NCBI GenBank assembly: GCA_023404095.1
Contig: JAEYDD010000072.1
Span: forward strand, 487,944-551,943
Length of the DNA: 64,000 nt
Source: Pseudomonadota bacterium
GTDB lineage: Bacteria; Pseudomonadota; Alphaproteobacteria; Rhizobiales; Rhizobiaceae
Reading direction: 5' to 3'
Position 1 is the stretch's first letter. The number at the start of each line of letters is the position of its first letter. This document shows positions 1-9,757 of the stretch, in pieces. A program made the position numbers and the translations under genes. The notes under the pieces were generated by a model that was not told where the DNA came from, made no database searches, and saw only the letters and a list, made by a program, of their open reading frames with translations.

Positions 1-1893
1 GTCCACGCCTGCAAAATGGGGGTGCGCCGCATAGAGCCTCGAACGAAGCTGGGCCAGCGAATCAAACGGCAGCTTCTTGCCGAGCACGTCGGAAAGGGCG
101 CGAAGGATGGCCCAGTCTTCACGCGCTTCGCCCGGCGCGAAGCCGGCACGGTTGCCCTGCTGGACCCGGCCTTCGGTGTTGACCCAGGTGCCGGATTTTT
201 CAGTGTAGGTCGCGCCCGGTAGGATCACGTCGGCGAGATGCGCCGCGTTGTCGCCGTGTGAGCCGATATAGACGGTGAAGGCCGACTTGTTGGCGAAGTC
301 CATCTCGTCAGCACCCAGCAGGAAGAGGACGTCGGTACCGGTCAGCATTTCGGCTGCCGTCTTGCCGCCCTCGCCCGGAACGAAGCCGAGGTCGAGCCCG
401 CCGACGCGTGCGGCAGCCGTATGCAGGATGCCGAGACCGTTCCAATCGGCGCCGATCGCACCGACGGCTTCGGCCAGCTTCACGACATTTGCCAGAACGG
501 CAAGGCCGTCTTCGCGCGCCAGAGCGCCCTGGCCGACGATGATCATCGGATTCTTGGCGTTCTTCAGCGTCTCGGCGAACTTGCCGTTGCCGGCAACGAG
601 TTCGGCCAGAGAGTCCGGACCCGCGCCGAGGTATTCGTAGCCGTAACGCAGTTCCGGCTGTTCACCGATCAAGCCGACCGGGAAGCCGTCCATGCGCCAG
701 CGCTTGCGGATGCGGGCGTTCAGCACTGCGGCCTCGACGCGCGGATTCGCACCGACGATGAGAAGGGCGTCAGCCTGCTCGATGCCGGCGATGGTCGGAT
801 TGAAGAGATAGCTCGCGCGGCCGAACGATGGATGCAGCGCCGTGCCATCCTGCCGGCAATCGATGTTGACGGAGCCCAGCGCCGACATCAATTCGCGCAG
901 GGCGTACATTTCCTCGACCGAAGCGAGATCGCCCGCAATCGCGCCGATCCGGTCGCCCGGCTTGCCGGCAACAGCTGCCTTGACGGCGCCAAATGCCTCG
1001 GCCCAGCTTGCCGGCTGCAAACGGCCGTCCTTGCGGACGTAGGGGCGGTCGAGCCGCTGGGTCTTCAGGCCATCCCAGATATAGCGGGTCTTGTCGGAGA
1101 TCCACTCCTCGTTGATCTCTTCATTGACGCGAGGCAGCACGCGCATCACTTCGCGGCCGCGGGTGTCGACGCGGATCGCCGAGCCGACGGCGTCCATGAC
1201 GTCGATCGATTCGGTCTTGTTCAGTTCCCACGGACGGGCGGTGAAGGCGAAGGGCTTGGAAGTCAGCGCGCCGACGGGGCACAGGTCGACGACGTTGCCC
1301 TGCAGCTCCGAAGTCATCGCCTGCTCGAGATAGGTGGTGATTTCCGCATCCTCGCCGCGACCGATCAGGCCGAGTTCGCTGATGCCGGCCACCTCGGTGG
1401 TAAAGCGGACGCAGCGCGTGCAGTGGATGCAGCGGTTCATGATCGTCTTGACGAGCGGGCCGATATACTTGTCCTCGACGGCGCGCTTGTTTTCCTGATA
1501 GCGCGAACTGTCGATGCCGAAAGCCATCGCCTGGTCCTGCAGGTCGCATTCGCCGCCCTGGTCGCAGATGGGGCAGTCCAGCGGATGGTTGATCAGCAGG
1601 AATTCCATCACGCCTTCACGGGCCTTCTTGACCATCGGCGTGGTGGTGAAGACTTCCGGCGGCTCGCCGTTCGGTCCGGGACGCAGGTCGCGAACGCCCA
1701 TGGCGCAGGAGGCCGCCGGCTTCGGCGGGCCGCCCTTCACTTCGACCAGGCACATGCGGCAGTTGCCGGCAACCGACAGCCGCTCGTGGAAACAGAAGCG
1801 CGGAACTTCGGCGCCGGCCTCCTCGCACGCCTGCAACAGCGTGAAATGATCCGGAACCTCGATCTCTTTTCCGTCGACTTTCAGTTTTGCCAT
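1..1893 (-). CDS. nuoG: NADH-quinone oxidoreductase subunit G (partial, C-terminus outside window)
   Basis: Peripheral-arm subunit of respiratory complex I, carrying iron-sulfur clusters between NuoF and the membrane arm. The frame is open from the ATG at 1893 to the left edge, giving 631 codons; the last visible residues resemble the NuoG C-terminal region, so only a short tail is missing. Visible cluster motifs are NCRMC near residue 45, CPICDQGGEC near 110 and RCIHCTRC near 155, matching the N1b, N5 and N4 type ligands of the family, followed by a molybdopterin-oxidoreductase-like domain. It is the last complex I gene seen, 127 bp after the helix-hairpin-helix gene on the same strand. Membrane subunits (nuoH onward) probably lie beyond the left edge. 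Confidence 0.96.
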   Translation of the reverse strand, partial: MAKLKVDGKEIEVPDHFTLLQACEEAGAEVPRFCFHERLSVAGNCRMCLVEVKGGPPKPAASCAMGVRDLRPGPNGEPPEVFTTTPMVKKAREGVMEFLLINHPLDCPICDQGGECDLQDQAMAFGIDSSRYQENKRAVEDKYIGPLVKTIMNRCIHCTRCVRFTTEVAGISELGLIGRGEDAEITTYLEQAMTSELQGNVVDLCPVGALTSKPFAFTARPWELNKTESIDVMDAVGSAIRVDTRGREVMRVLPRVNEEINEEWISDKTRYIWDGLKTQRLDRPYVRKDGRLQPASWAEAFGAVKAAVAGKPGDRIGAIAGDLASVEEMYALRELMSALGSVNIDCRQDGTALHPSFGRASYLFNPTIAGIEQADALLIVGANPRVEAAVLNARIRKRWRMDGFPVGLIGEQPELRYGYEYLGAGPDSLAELVAGNGKFAETLKNAKNPMIIVGQGALAREDGLAVLANVVKLAEAVGAIGADWNGLGILHTAAARVGGLDLGFVPGEGGKTAAEMLTGTDVLFLLGADEMDFANKSAFTVYIGSHGDNAAHLADVILPGATYTEKSGTWVNTEGRVQQGNRAGFAPGEAREDWAILRALSDVLGKKLPFDSLAQLRSRLYAAHPHFAGVD

Positions 1894-2020
1894 ATCCGTC
1901 TTCCCGCTTCCGATGCACCGCTTCCGCCGTGCCAGCGCCATGTCACGCGCGGCCGGCAGCGGCTAGCCCGCTTCCCGTCCGCGTCAGTCGTTAGTCGTCC
2001 GCCGGTTCGCTCCGGGCCAC

Positions 2021-2782
2021 TCAGCCCTTCGCGCCAGCCAGCGCCCTTGCCTGCTCCACCCAGCCATCGCGGGCAATCCGCCCGTCGAGACCGAGTTCGG
2101 CTTCGATCTTCTCCACCTCGGCGCCGGACCAATGCGCGATATCGGCAAAGCGGAATATCCCCTTGCCGTTCAGCACCTGCTCCAGCTTCGGCCCGATACC
2201 CGAAATCATCTTCAGGTCGTCGCCCCCGCCCGCATTAGGCCCGGAACCTTTCCGAACCGTTGCCGGCGCCTTCGTCTTCGCGGCGACCGGGCCGGCTTTC
2301 GCCTTCACCTTGCCCGCCGCAATTCCCGTCTTCACCGGCTCTGCCGGCAGCTCGGGCATTCCCGCCTTCGCCGCGGTCGCCTTCCGGCCCTCAGGGCTGG
2401 CGCGGCGCGGCTTGCGCTCCGTCCTCAGCGCAGCGGGCGCGATGCCTGCATCAGCTGCCCCATCTGCGTGCGGCGTCTTTGCTGACGCCGCCGGATCCGC
2501 AGCCTTCTCCGCATCCGCCTCGACCGCCTCTTGCAGAAGGGCCCTGGCGCGTTCGGCGCTTGACTGCATCGCCCCGATCATGATCCCGGCCAGATGGCTG
2601 GTCATGCCGAAGCCGATCGCGGTTGCGGCTGCCATCGCCGCCATCGGATGCGCCATCAGCGGCGGGATCGCCATCGACGGCATTTCCTTCAGCCAGGGCG
2701 ACAAGCCGAACGGATCGCCGCTTTCCGCTGCCGCCGGCGGGAACTGGGTTGCTTCTGCTTCCTGTCCTGCCGGCTTCGTCAT
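2021..2782 (-). CDS. complex I-linked hypothetical protein with C-terminal helix-hairpin-helix-like domain
   Basis: This 253-residue protein sits between nuoF and nuoG. The start at 2782 was chosen because GGAGTAAGG lies just upstream and nuoF ends only 4 bp away; a longer reading to 2815 would overlap nuoF. The N-terminal half is Ala/Pro-rich with a hydrophobic stretch near residues 35-60 (MAAMAAATAIGFGM), then a low-complexity Ala/Lys linker. Residues 188-253 begin with ISGIGPK and form a helix-hairpin-helix-like module nearly collinear with the NuoE C-terminus (33 of 66 positions identical by hand count, no gaps). Position suggests an accessory or assembly role in complex I, but that is inference; the biochemical function is unknown. 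Confidence 0.8.
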   Translation of the reverse strand: MTKPAGQEAEATQFPPAAAESGDPFGLSPWLKEMPSMAIPPLMAHPMAAMAAATAIGFGMTSHLAGIMIGAMQSSAERARALLQEAVEADAEKAADPAASAKTPHADGAADAGIAPAALRTERKPRRASPEGRKATAAKAGMPELPAEPVKTGIAAGKVKAKAGPVAAKTKAPATVRKGSGPNAGGGDDLKMISGIGPKLEQVLNGKGIFRFADIAHWSGAEVEKIEAELGLDGRIARDGWVEQARALAGAKG

Positions 2783-2786
2783 CGCC

Positions 2787-4091
<1,305 letters not shown>

Positions 4092-4102
4092 GTTTCACCT
4101 CT

Positions 4103-5203
4103 TTACCGCGGCTTCTTGCCGAAGACGCGGATATATTCCGCTTCACCGCCCTTCGCGAGCGCCTTGGCCTGCTTGACCCAGTCGTCGCGCTCGATGCGGC
4201 CCTTGAAATTCAGATAACCGTCCACCCATTCGCGCTCGGACTTTTTCCACGAGGCGACCTGCGCATAGGTGAAGATGCCGAGATCGTTGAGCGTGCCAGC
4301 GATCTTGGGACCGACGCCCGAAATCAGCGTCAGGTCGTCCGGAGCATCGGGCCTGGCAACGCCAGCGGGACGGTTTTTGTCCTCCAGCGACGGCTTGCCG
4401 CCCTCAGCGCGCGTGTCGCCCCTGACCTTGGCATTTGCTGCCGCGTCGGCCTTGGCGGTGGCCGGCGTCTTCAGCGACGGATCGGTTTCCTCGGCATCCG
4501 TCGTGGCGCGCGCAGCATTCGACGGCGGAACGCTGACCGCTTCCTCGGCGCTCTTCCGGGCGCGCGGGGCAGACGGCTTCTTTGCGGCCCCATCCGGCTC
4601 GCTGAGCGACGTGAGGCCGCCTGCGGGCGCCGAGTAGATGCGGTCGACCTGTGGACCGGGCTTGACGTCGGCGCCATGGCCGGCCTCGAACTGGTCGATG
4701 ATCTCTTCCAGCCTTTCGGGCGTCAGATCCTCATAGCTGTCCTTGAAGATCATCACCATCGGCGCATTCACGCAGGCGCCCTGGCACTCGACCTCTTCCC
4801 ACGACAACGTCCCACCATCGTTGGTGTGGAACGGCTCGGGATGGATCTTGCGCTTACAGATGTTGATGAGGTCCTCGGCGCCACGCAACATGCAGGGCGT
4901 GGTGCCACAGACCTGCACATGGGCGCGGGTTCCGACCGGCTTCAGCTGGAACTGGGTGTAGAAGGTCGCCACTTCCAGGACCCGGATATAGGCCATGCCA
5001 AGCATCTGCGCGATCTTCTCGATCGCCGCCTTGGTGACCCAGCCGTCCTGCTCCTGCGCCCGCATGAGCAGCGGGATCACGGCGGACTGCTCGCGACCTT
5101 TCGGATACTTGTTGATCGTTGCCTGAGCCCAGACCGCGTTCTCCTCGGAGAAGGCGAAACTTGCGGGCTGCACGGCCTCATCGGCCAATCGACGAACGGA
5201 CAT
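4103..5203 (-). CDS. nuoE: NADH-quinone oxidoreductase subunit E with long C-terminal extension
   Basis: The 24-kDa-type subunit of complex I carrying the N1a 2Fe-2S cluster. The thioredoxin-like core fills roughly residues 20-190, with ligands in QVCGTTPC and ECQGACVNAP. At 366 residues it is about twice the length of the E. coli protein. The extra part is a low-complexity Ala/Lys/Glu linker (about 190-288) and a helix-hairpin-helix-like module at 289-366 starting ISGVGPK. The same module ends the protein encoded at 2021-2782. The extension is lineage-specific; its function is unknown. Confidence 0.97.
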   Translation of the reverse strand: MSVRRLADEAVQPASFAFSEENAVWAQATINKYPKGREQSAVIPLLMRAQEQDGWVTKAAIEKIAQMLGMAYIRVLEVATFYTQFQLKPVGTRAHVQVCGTTPCMLRGAEDLINICKRKIHPEPFHTNDGGTLSWEEVECQGACVNAPMVMIFKDSYEDLTPERLEEIIDQFEAGHGADVKPGPQVDRIYSAPAGGLTSLSEPDGAAKKPSAPRARKSAEEAVSVPPSNAARATTDAEETDPSLKTPATAKADAAANAKVRGDTRAEGGKPSLEDKNRPAGVARPDAPDDLTLISGVGPKIAGTLNDLGIFTYAQVASWKKSEREWVDGYLNFKGRIERDDWVKQAKALAKGGEAEYIRVFGKKPR

Positions 5204-5214
5204 TCTTTGGCGCC

Positions 5215-5469
5215 TTATTCAGTGATCAGGCCGCAGCGCGTCGTCGTCACGGTGACGAACTGACAGGCATAGGCCATCTTGTCTTTCTGCATGAACACGA
5301 TGTAGCGGCTGCTGGCCTGAGCGGTGCCCTTGATCTCGTAGCCATCGGCGAGAAGCCGGGCCATCGTCGACTGAACCGCCCCGCCCTCTCCGCCGGCTTC
5401 GGCGTCCTGGGCGTTGGCGATGCCGGTCGAGGCGATCATTGCGGCAAGGGCGAAGCTCAGTCGAAGCAT
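5215..5469 (-). CDS. small exported protein inserted between nuoD and nuoE
   Basis: An 84-residue protein with a clear Sec signal peptide (MLRLSFALAAMIASTGIANA, cleavage likely after ANA). The mature part is about 64 residues, contains two cysteines (YACQF and TRCGLI) and could form one disulfide. Its ATG shares a base with the nuoD stop codon (TGATG), and it ends 11 bp before nuoE, so it must be translated from the nuo mRNA. A periplasmic product from a complex I operon is unusual. Function unknown. Confidence 0.82.
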   Translation of the reverse strand: MLRLSFALAAMIASTGIANAQDAEAGGEGGAVQSTMARLLADGYEIKGTAQASSRYIVFMQKDKMAYACQFVTVTTTRCGLITE

Positions 5470-6659
5470 CAGCGATCCACCTCACCGAAAACGATGTCCA
5501 GGGAGCCCAGCACGGCCGAGACGTCGGCAAGCTGGTGTCCCCGACAGAGGAAGTCCATCGCCTGCAGGTGCGCATAACCGGGAGCGCGGATCTTGCAGCG
5601 ATACGGCTTGTTGGTGCCGTCGGCGACCACATAGACCCCGAACTCGCCCTTGGGCGCCTCGACCGCGGCGTAAACCTCGCCGGCCGGCACGTGGTAACCC
5701 TCGGTGTAGAGCTTGAAGTGATGGATCAGCGCTTCCATCGAACGCTTCATCTGGCCGCGCTTCGGCGGCACGACCTTGCCGTCCAGCGAGGAAACCGGAC
5801 CGACCTTCGCATCGCCGAGCAGTCGATCCACGCACTGGCGCATGATCCTTGCCGACTCGCGCATCTCGATCATGCGGATTAGGTAGCGGTCGTAGCAGTC
5901 GCCGTTCTTGCCGATCGGAATGTCGAACTCGAGGTCCGAATAGCATTCGTAGGGCTGCGAGCGGCGCAGGTCCCATGCGGCACCCGAACCCCGCACCATC
6001 ACGCCCGAGAAGCCCCAGGCCCAGGCGTCTTCCAGCTTGACCACGCCGATATCGACGTTGCGCTGCTTGAAGATACGGTTGCCGGTCAGAAGCTCGTCGA
6101 TGTCGTCGAGTGTCTTCAGGAACGGATCGATCCACTTGCCGATATCCTCGACCAGCTGGTCGGGAAGATCCTGATGGACGCCGCCGGGACGAATGTAGGC
6201 GGCGTGCATGCGCGAGCCGCAGGCCCGCTCGTAGAACACCATCAGCTTCTCACGCTCTTCGAAGCCCCACAGCGGCGGCGTCAGTGCGCCGACGTCCATG
6301 GCCTGGGTGGTGACGTTCAGGAGATGCGACAGGATGCGGCCGATCTCCGAATAGAGAACGCGGATCAACTGACCGCGGATCGGCACCTCCGCGCCCAGCA
6401 GCTTCTCGACGGCCAGCGCAAAGGCATGCTCCTGGTTCATCGGCGCCACGTAGTCGAGGCGGTCGAAGTAAGGCACGGCCTGCAGGTAGGTCTTCGTCTC
6501 GATCAGCTTCTCGGTGCCGCGATGCAGCAGGCCGATATGGGGGTCCACACGCTCGACGATCTCGCCGTCCAGCTCGAGGACGAGACGCAAAACCCCGTGC
6601 GCCGCAGGGTGTTGCGGGCCGAAGTTGATGTTAAAGTTGCGGACGTTGTGTTCCGTCAT
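5469..6659 (-). CDS. nuoD: NADH-quinone oxidoreductase subunit D
   Basis: The 49-kDa subunit (396 residues) that helps form the quinone-binding site of complex I together with NuoB. It opens with MTEHNVRNF followed by NFGPQHPAAHG, the conserved N-terminal loop of the family. The protein is full length and uninterrupted. Its stop overlaps the start of the 84-residue exported protein by one base, which suggests translational coupling. Confidence 0.98.
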   Translation of the reverse strand: MTEHNVRNFNINFGPQHPAAHGVLRLVLELDGEIVERVDPHIGLLHRGTEKLIETKTYLQAVPYFDRLDYVAPMNQEHAFALAVEKLLGAEVPIRGQLIRVLYSEIGRILSHLLNVTTQAMDVGALTPPLWGFEEREKLMVFYERACGSRMHAAYIRPGGVHQDLPDQLVEDIGKWIDPFLKTLDDIDELLTGNRIFKQRNVDIGVVKLEDAWAWGFSGVMVRGSGAAWDLRRSQPYECYSDLEFDIPIGKNGDCYDRYLIRMIEMRESARIMRQCVDRLLGDAKVGPVSSLDGKVVPPKRGQMKRSMEALIHHFKLYTEGYHVPAGEVYAAVEAPKGEFGVYVVADGTNKPYRCKIRAPGYAHLQAMDFLCRGHQLADVSAVLGSLDIVFGEVDR

Positions 6660-6707
6660 GCCGCTTGCTCCAATGGATGCCGCACCGTTGAGATGCGCAC
6701 CCCAAAA

Positions 6708-7313
6708 TCAGTTCGTCTTCGCCTTCTCGTCGCCCGGCAGCACATAGTCCGTGCCTTCCCAGGGAGAGAGGAAGTCGAAGTTGCGGAATTCCTGCCTCAA
6801 CTGGACCGGCTCATACACGACGCGCTTGACCTCGTCGTCATAACGAACCTCGACAAAGCCCGTCGTCGGGAAGTCCTTGCGCAGCGGATAGCCCTCGAAG
6901 CCGTAATCCGTCAGGATCCGGCGAAGGTCCGGATGGCCGGTGAACAGGATGCCGTACATGTCGTAGGCCTCGCGCTCGAACCAGTCGGCCCCCGGATAGA
7001 CGCTACACGCGGACGGCACCGGCTCGAACTCCGACGTCGCGACCTTGACGCGGATACGAAGGTTCTGCTGCGGCGAAAGCAGGTGATAGACCACGTCGAA
7101 ACGCGCTTCGCGCGCCGGCCAGTCGACGCCGCAGACGTCGATCAGGTTGACGAACCGGCACTGCACGTCGTCCCGCAGGAACGTCAGAAGCGCGATGACG
7201 TTTTCATTCGTCGTCGTCACGTTCAGCTCGCCATAGGCAAGCGTCGCCTCGGAAATCAGGTTTCCGCGCACTTCACCGAGATAGGAAGCAAGCTCCTGGA
7301 GGGCCTCGCTCAT
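6708..7313 (-). CDS. nuoC: NADH-quinone oxidoreductase subunit C
   Basis: The 30-kDa subunit (201 residues) of the peripheral arm, which contacts NuoB and NuoD. The family signature ADWFEREAYDMYGI and the following HPDLRRILTDYGF and GYPLRKDFP stretches are intact. It is separate from nuoD, unlike the fused nuoCD of enterobacteria. It lies 18 bp after nuoB and 48 bp before nuoD. Confidence 0.98.
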   Translation of the reverse strand: MSEALQELASYLGEVRGNLISEATLAYGELNVTTTNENVIALLTFLRDDVQCRFVNLIDVCGVDWPAREARFDVVYHLLSPQQNLRIRVKVATSEFEPVPSACSVYPGADWFEREAYDMYGILFTGHPDLRRILTDYGFEGYPLRKDFPTTGFVEVRYDDEVKRVVYEPVQLRQEFRNFDFLSPWEGTDYVLPGDEKAKTN

Positions 7314-7331
7314 TATATACGTCCCCTGCCC

Positions 7332-7910
7332 TTAACGCTCGATCGTGCCGGTGCGGCGGATTTTCTTCTGCAGCAGAAGCACGCCGTAAAGGAGCGCCTC
7401 CGCCGTGGGAGGACAGCCCGGCACATAGATGTCGACCGGCACAACGCGATCGCAACCGCGCACAACCGAATAGGAATAGTGGTAGTAGCCGCCGCCATTG
7501 GCGCAGGAGCCCATCGAGATGACGTAGCGCGGCTCGGGCATCTGGTCGTAGACCTTGCGCAGAGCGGGCGCCATCTTGTTGGTCAGGGTGCCGGCGACGA
7601 TCATCACGTCCGACTGGCGCGGTGAGGCGCGCGGCGCGAAACCGAAGCGCTCGACGTCATAGCGCGGCATCGAAAGCTGCATCATCTCGACCGCACAGCA
7701 GGCAAGACCGAAGGTCATCCACATCAGGGAGCCGGTCCGCGCCCAGTTGAGCAGCTCGTCGGTCGAGGTGACGAGAAAGCCCTTGTCGGCCAGCTCGTTG
7801 TTGATCTCGCCGAAAAAGGCATCGTCGCTGCCCACCGGCTTGCCGGTTGCGGGATCGATGATGCCCTTTGCCCTGGGGGCCACGAGCGTGGTGCCGGACG
7901 TCAATTCCAT
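7332..7910 (-). CDS. nuoB: NADH-quinone oxidoreductase subunit B
   Basis: The PSST subunit carrying the terminal N2 4Fe-4S cluster that reduces quinone. Ligands are visible as GLACCAVEMM, the Cys of MGSCANGGG and VPGCPPTAEA. The start at 7910 (MELTSGTT, 192 residues) is preferred over the upstream in-frame ATG at 7931 because AAGGGAG lies 8 nt before it and the length fits the family. It overlaps the 3' end of nuoA by 10 bp. Confidence 0.97.
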   Translation of the reverse strand: MELTSGTTLVAPRAKGIIDPATGKPVGSDDAFFGEINNELADKGFLVTSTDELLNWARTGSLMWMTFGLACCAVEMMQLSMPRYDVERFGFAPRASPRQSDVMIVAGTLTNKMAPALRKVYDQMPEPRYVISMGSCANGGGYYHYSYSVVRGCDRVVPVDIYVPGCPPTAEALLYGVLLLQKKIRRTGTIER

Positions 7911-8266
7911 TCCAGCGCTCCCTTCTTCCATTCATAGATGAAGCCGATGGTGAGCACGAAGAGGAACGCCATCATCGACCAGAAACCGAACCAGCCCAGA
8001 TCGTGGAACGAAACCGCCCAGGGGAAAAGGAACGCCACCTCCAGATCGAAGATGATGAAGAGGATCGACACCAGATAAAACCGGATGTCGAACTTCATGC
8101 GCGCATCGTCGAACGCATTGAAGCCGCATTCATAGGCAGAGAGTTTTTCCGAATCGGGCGCCTTGTAGGCAACGGCAAACGGCGCGATCAAGAGCGCGAT
8201 GCCGATCACGAGCGCGATGCCGATGAAGATGGCGATCGGAATGTAGGAGCCAAGAAGTTCAGTCAT
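7901..8266 (-). CDS. nuoA: NADH-quinone oxidoreductase subunit A
   Basis: Small membrane subunit (121 residues) of complex I with three predicted membrane helices and the conserved loop SAYECGFNAF, which lies near the quinone cavity. The start at 8266 (MTELLGSY) gives the family length; the frame stays open upstream but that part does not resemble NuoA. It is the first gene of the nuo operon, with 503 bp of mostly non-coding sequence before the divergently placed tRNA region. Confidence 0.97.
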   Translation of the reverse strand: MTELLGSYIPIAIFIGIALVIGIALLIAPFAVAYKAPDSEKLSAYECGFNAFDDARMKFDIRFYLVSILFIIFDLEVAFLFPWAVSFHDLGWFGFWSMMAFLFVLTIGFIYEWKKGALEWN

Positions 8267-8356
8267 TTTCGTCCGTCCTGCCTGCATCGGGCGTCGGAGA
8301 AACGCCGTTGGGTCGAAAGACCTGCAAGCCGAGAAAGTATGTTGCAACGCCCACGT

Positions 8357-8385
8357 CGTTAGCGCAGTGAGCGCCCCCGCGCAAG
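8357..8385 (-). promoter_or_regulatory. candidate nuo operon promoter
   Basis: On the minus strand CTTGCG (8385-8380) and CTAACG (8362-8357) are separated by 17 nt, resembling the rhizobial housekeeping pattern CTTGAC-N17-CTATAT with several mismatches. It lies about 90 bp before the nuoA start, a sensible distance. Pattern match only. Confidence 0.4.
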
Positions 8386-8603
8386 GCTTTGATCGGGCAT
8401 TCGCCCATACATTGCGCACATTTCGTGCCATCTGCATCCGGGCACAAAATGTGAACCATCGCAGTCGCTGTGTCCGCAGTCCCGTCTCAAGTTCCACGAC
8501 GGCCACACGGCCGGCGGACCGTGGGGCAGCCCGCATTCAGCACAGCGTCAGCTTAAGCGGGAAGATTGGCACCGTCCGCTCCTCGTCGAATCGTCACCAG
8601 AGG

Positions 8604-8732
8604 ATGAAAAGAGTGAACCTGGGCGTAATACTCGTCGTGGGCCTCATCGCCGCAATCTGCGTCATTCCGCTTGTGCCGCACAGGTCTCCGGCACCGTTGA
8701 CGTCGGGCCCGCATCTACAGATTCGCCCCTAG
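8604..8732 (+). CDS. possible small membrane protein (42 aa)
   Basis: Starts MKRVNLGVILVVGLIAAICV, which makes one strong membrane helix after a basic N-terminus, followed by a short Pro-rich tail. AGAGG is only a few bases before the ATG, which is closer than ideal. No family was recognised. A transmembrane-like N-terminus is easy to obtain by chance in a short frame, so the call is tentative. Confidence 0.35.
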   Translation: MKRVNLGVILVVGLIAAICVIPLVPHRSPAPLTSGPHLQIRP

Positions 8733-8769
8733 CCCGGCAGCGAATATTCTCATTACTGTTGAGAGGGAA

Positions 8770-8846
8770 TGGCGCGAGTGACGGGGCTCGAACCCGCGAC
8801 CTCCGGCGTGACAGGCCGGCACTCTAACCGACTGAGCTACACCCGC
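8770..8846 (-). tRNA. tRNA-Asp (anticodon GTC)
   Basis: A complete 77-nt cloverleaf on the minus strand including an encoded CCA. The acceptor stem GCGGGTG pairs with CACTCGC, the anticodon arm is CCGGC-CTGTCAC-GCCGG with GTC, and the T arm has GGTTCGAGCC. Confidence 0.97.
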
Positions 8847-9470
8847 TTTTATCTTCCAAGTCCGGATGCCCGAGGCACCCTCTCGAAGCGGCCGGGGCCG
8901 TTCGATGAGCGGCTAACTAAGGGGTTCCCTTATGGGTGTCAAGCAGGTTTGAAGACAAAACGATGACGCGGCGCGAAATGTTGAAAACCGTCCGGGAGAC
9001 GCCGCCGAGATACGCCGCGTACGCGCACTGGCTTGCCGGCGCTTTCACAGTCGAACCCCGCCGCCGGCAAAGCGAAAGATCGATGACAGCTTATCCACAT
9101 TCTAGAATGCGCTCATAGTATGGGAGCCGTCCCGAGAAACGCCGCGGTCGCGTGCTGCGCTCCATCACACCTGCGCGGTTCAAACCGCGAGACACGGCCA
9201 GCTGCCAGACTTTTTCCCAGCGCCCATATCCTCTGCGCCGACGCGCCCGCCTCCATGCGCAGACTCCCTGCATCCGCAGGCTGGCAGACTCGCAGACTTT
9301 ATGTATCTCGGTGCGAGTGGCCTGTTCGGACGCTCTCCCCAGGGGGCTGTCTATCAAAAGCCCGTCCCATCGGCGTCATCCACACCCCCGCTGCAAAATT
9401 TTGCGAAAATTATCAAAACGCCTCTTGCGGTTTCGTCCGGTTCCGCATAGATCACGGCCACCAACGCGGC
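8847..9470. other. 624-bp non-coding stretch between two tRNA genes
   Basis: No convincing gene was found; short frames here lack ribosome-binding sites and family resemblance. It contains one exact DnaA box, TTATCCACA, at 9091-9099. No duplicated tRNA end suggesting an attachment site was seen. Confidence 0.5.
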
Positions 9471-9546
9471 GGGCGATTAGCTCAGTTGGTAGAGCGCCTC
9501 GTTTACACCGAGGATGTCGGGAGTTCGAGTCTCTCATCGCCCACCA
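9471..9546 (+). tRNA. tRNA-Val (anticodon TAC)
   Basis: A complete 76-nt cloverleaf with encoded ACCA. The acceptor stem GGGCGAT pairs with ATCGCCC, the anticodon arm is CCTCG-TTTACAC-CGAGG with TAC, and the D arm has AGCTCAGTTGGTAGAGC. Confidence 0.98.
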
Positions 9547-9757
9547 TTTATCCCTGAGAATTGGTCCGTCAGCCTCGTGAAAGCGGGGCTTCTTCGTATT
9601 CATCGGACTTGCGATGACCGCGCCTTCCCCGGTGCGTCGGTTTCCCTTCTCGTCGATCGTTCGCTGCCCTATTCTCCCGTCGACCCCAGCTTCCATGTTG
9701 AACCCCTCCGACGGCGCACGTAGTCTCGCTCCCACCGTGGCGTTGAAGGAGTGCACG

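Larger units (their letters stand above)
8267..8769. other. intergenic region upstream of nuoA
   Basis: This 503-bp stretch holds the nuo promoter candidate and one possible small membrane-protein gene (8604-8732). Nothing else recognisable was seen on either strand. Confidence 0.6.

Noticed and set aside
8259..8459. Minus-strand frame reading CAQCMGECPIKAL, resembling a ferredoxin motif just before nuoA
   Set aside because: Only 66 residues, weak ribosome-binding site, it runs into nuoA out of frame, and the rest lacks a ferredoxin pattern; likely chance, though conservation could be checked.
9471..9757. Possible integration site at the tRNA-Val 3' end
   Set aside because: No second copy of the tRNA end and no integrase or mobile gene nearby.
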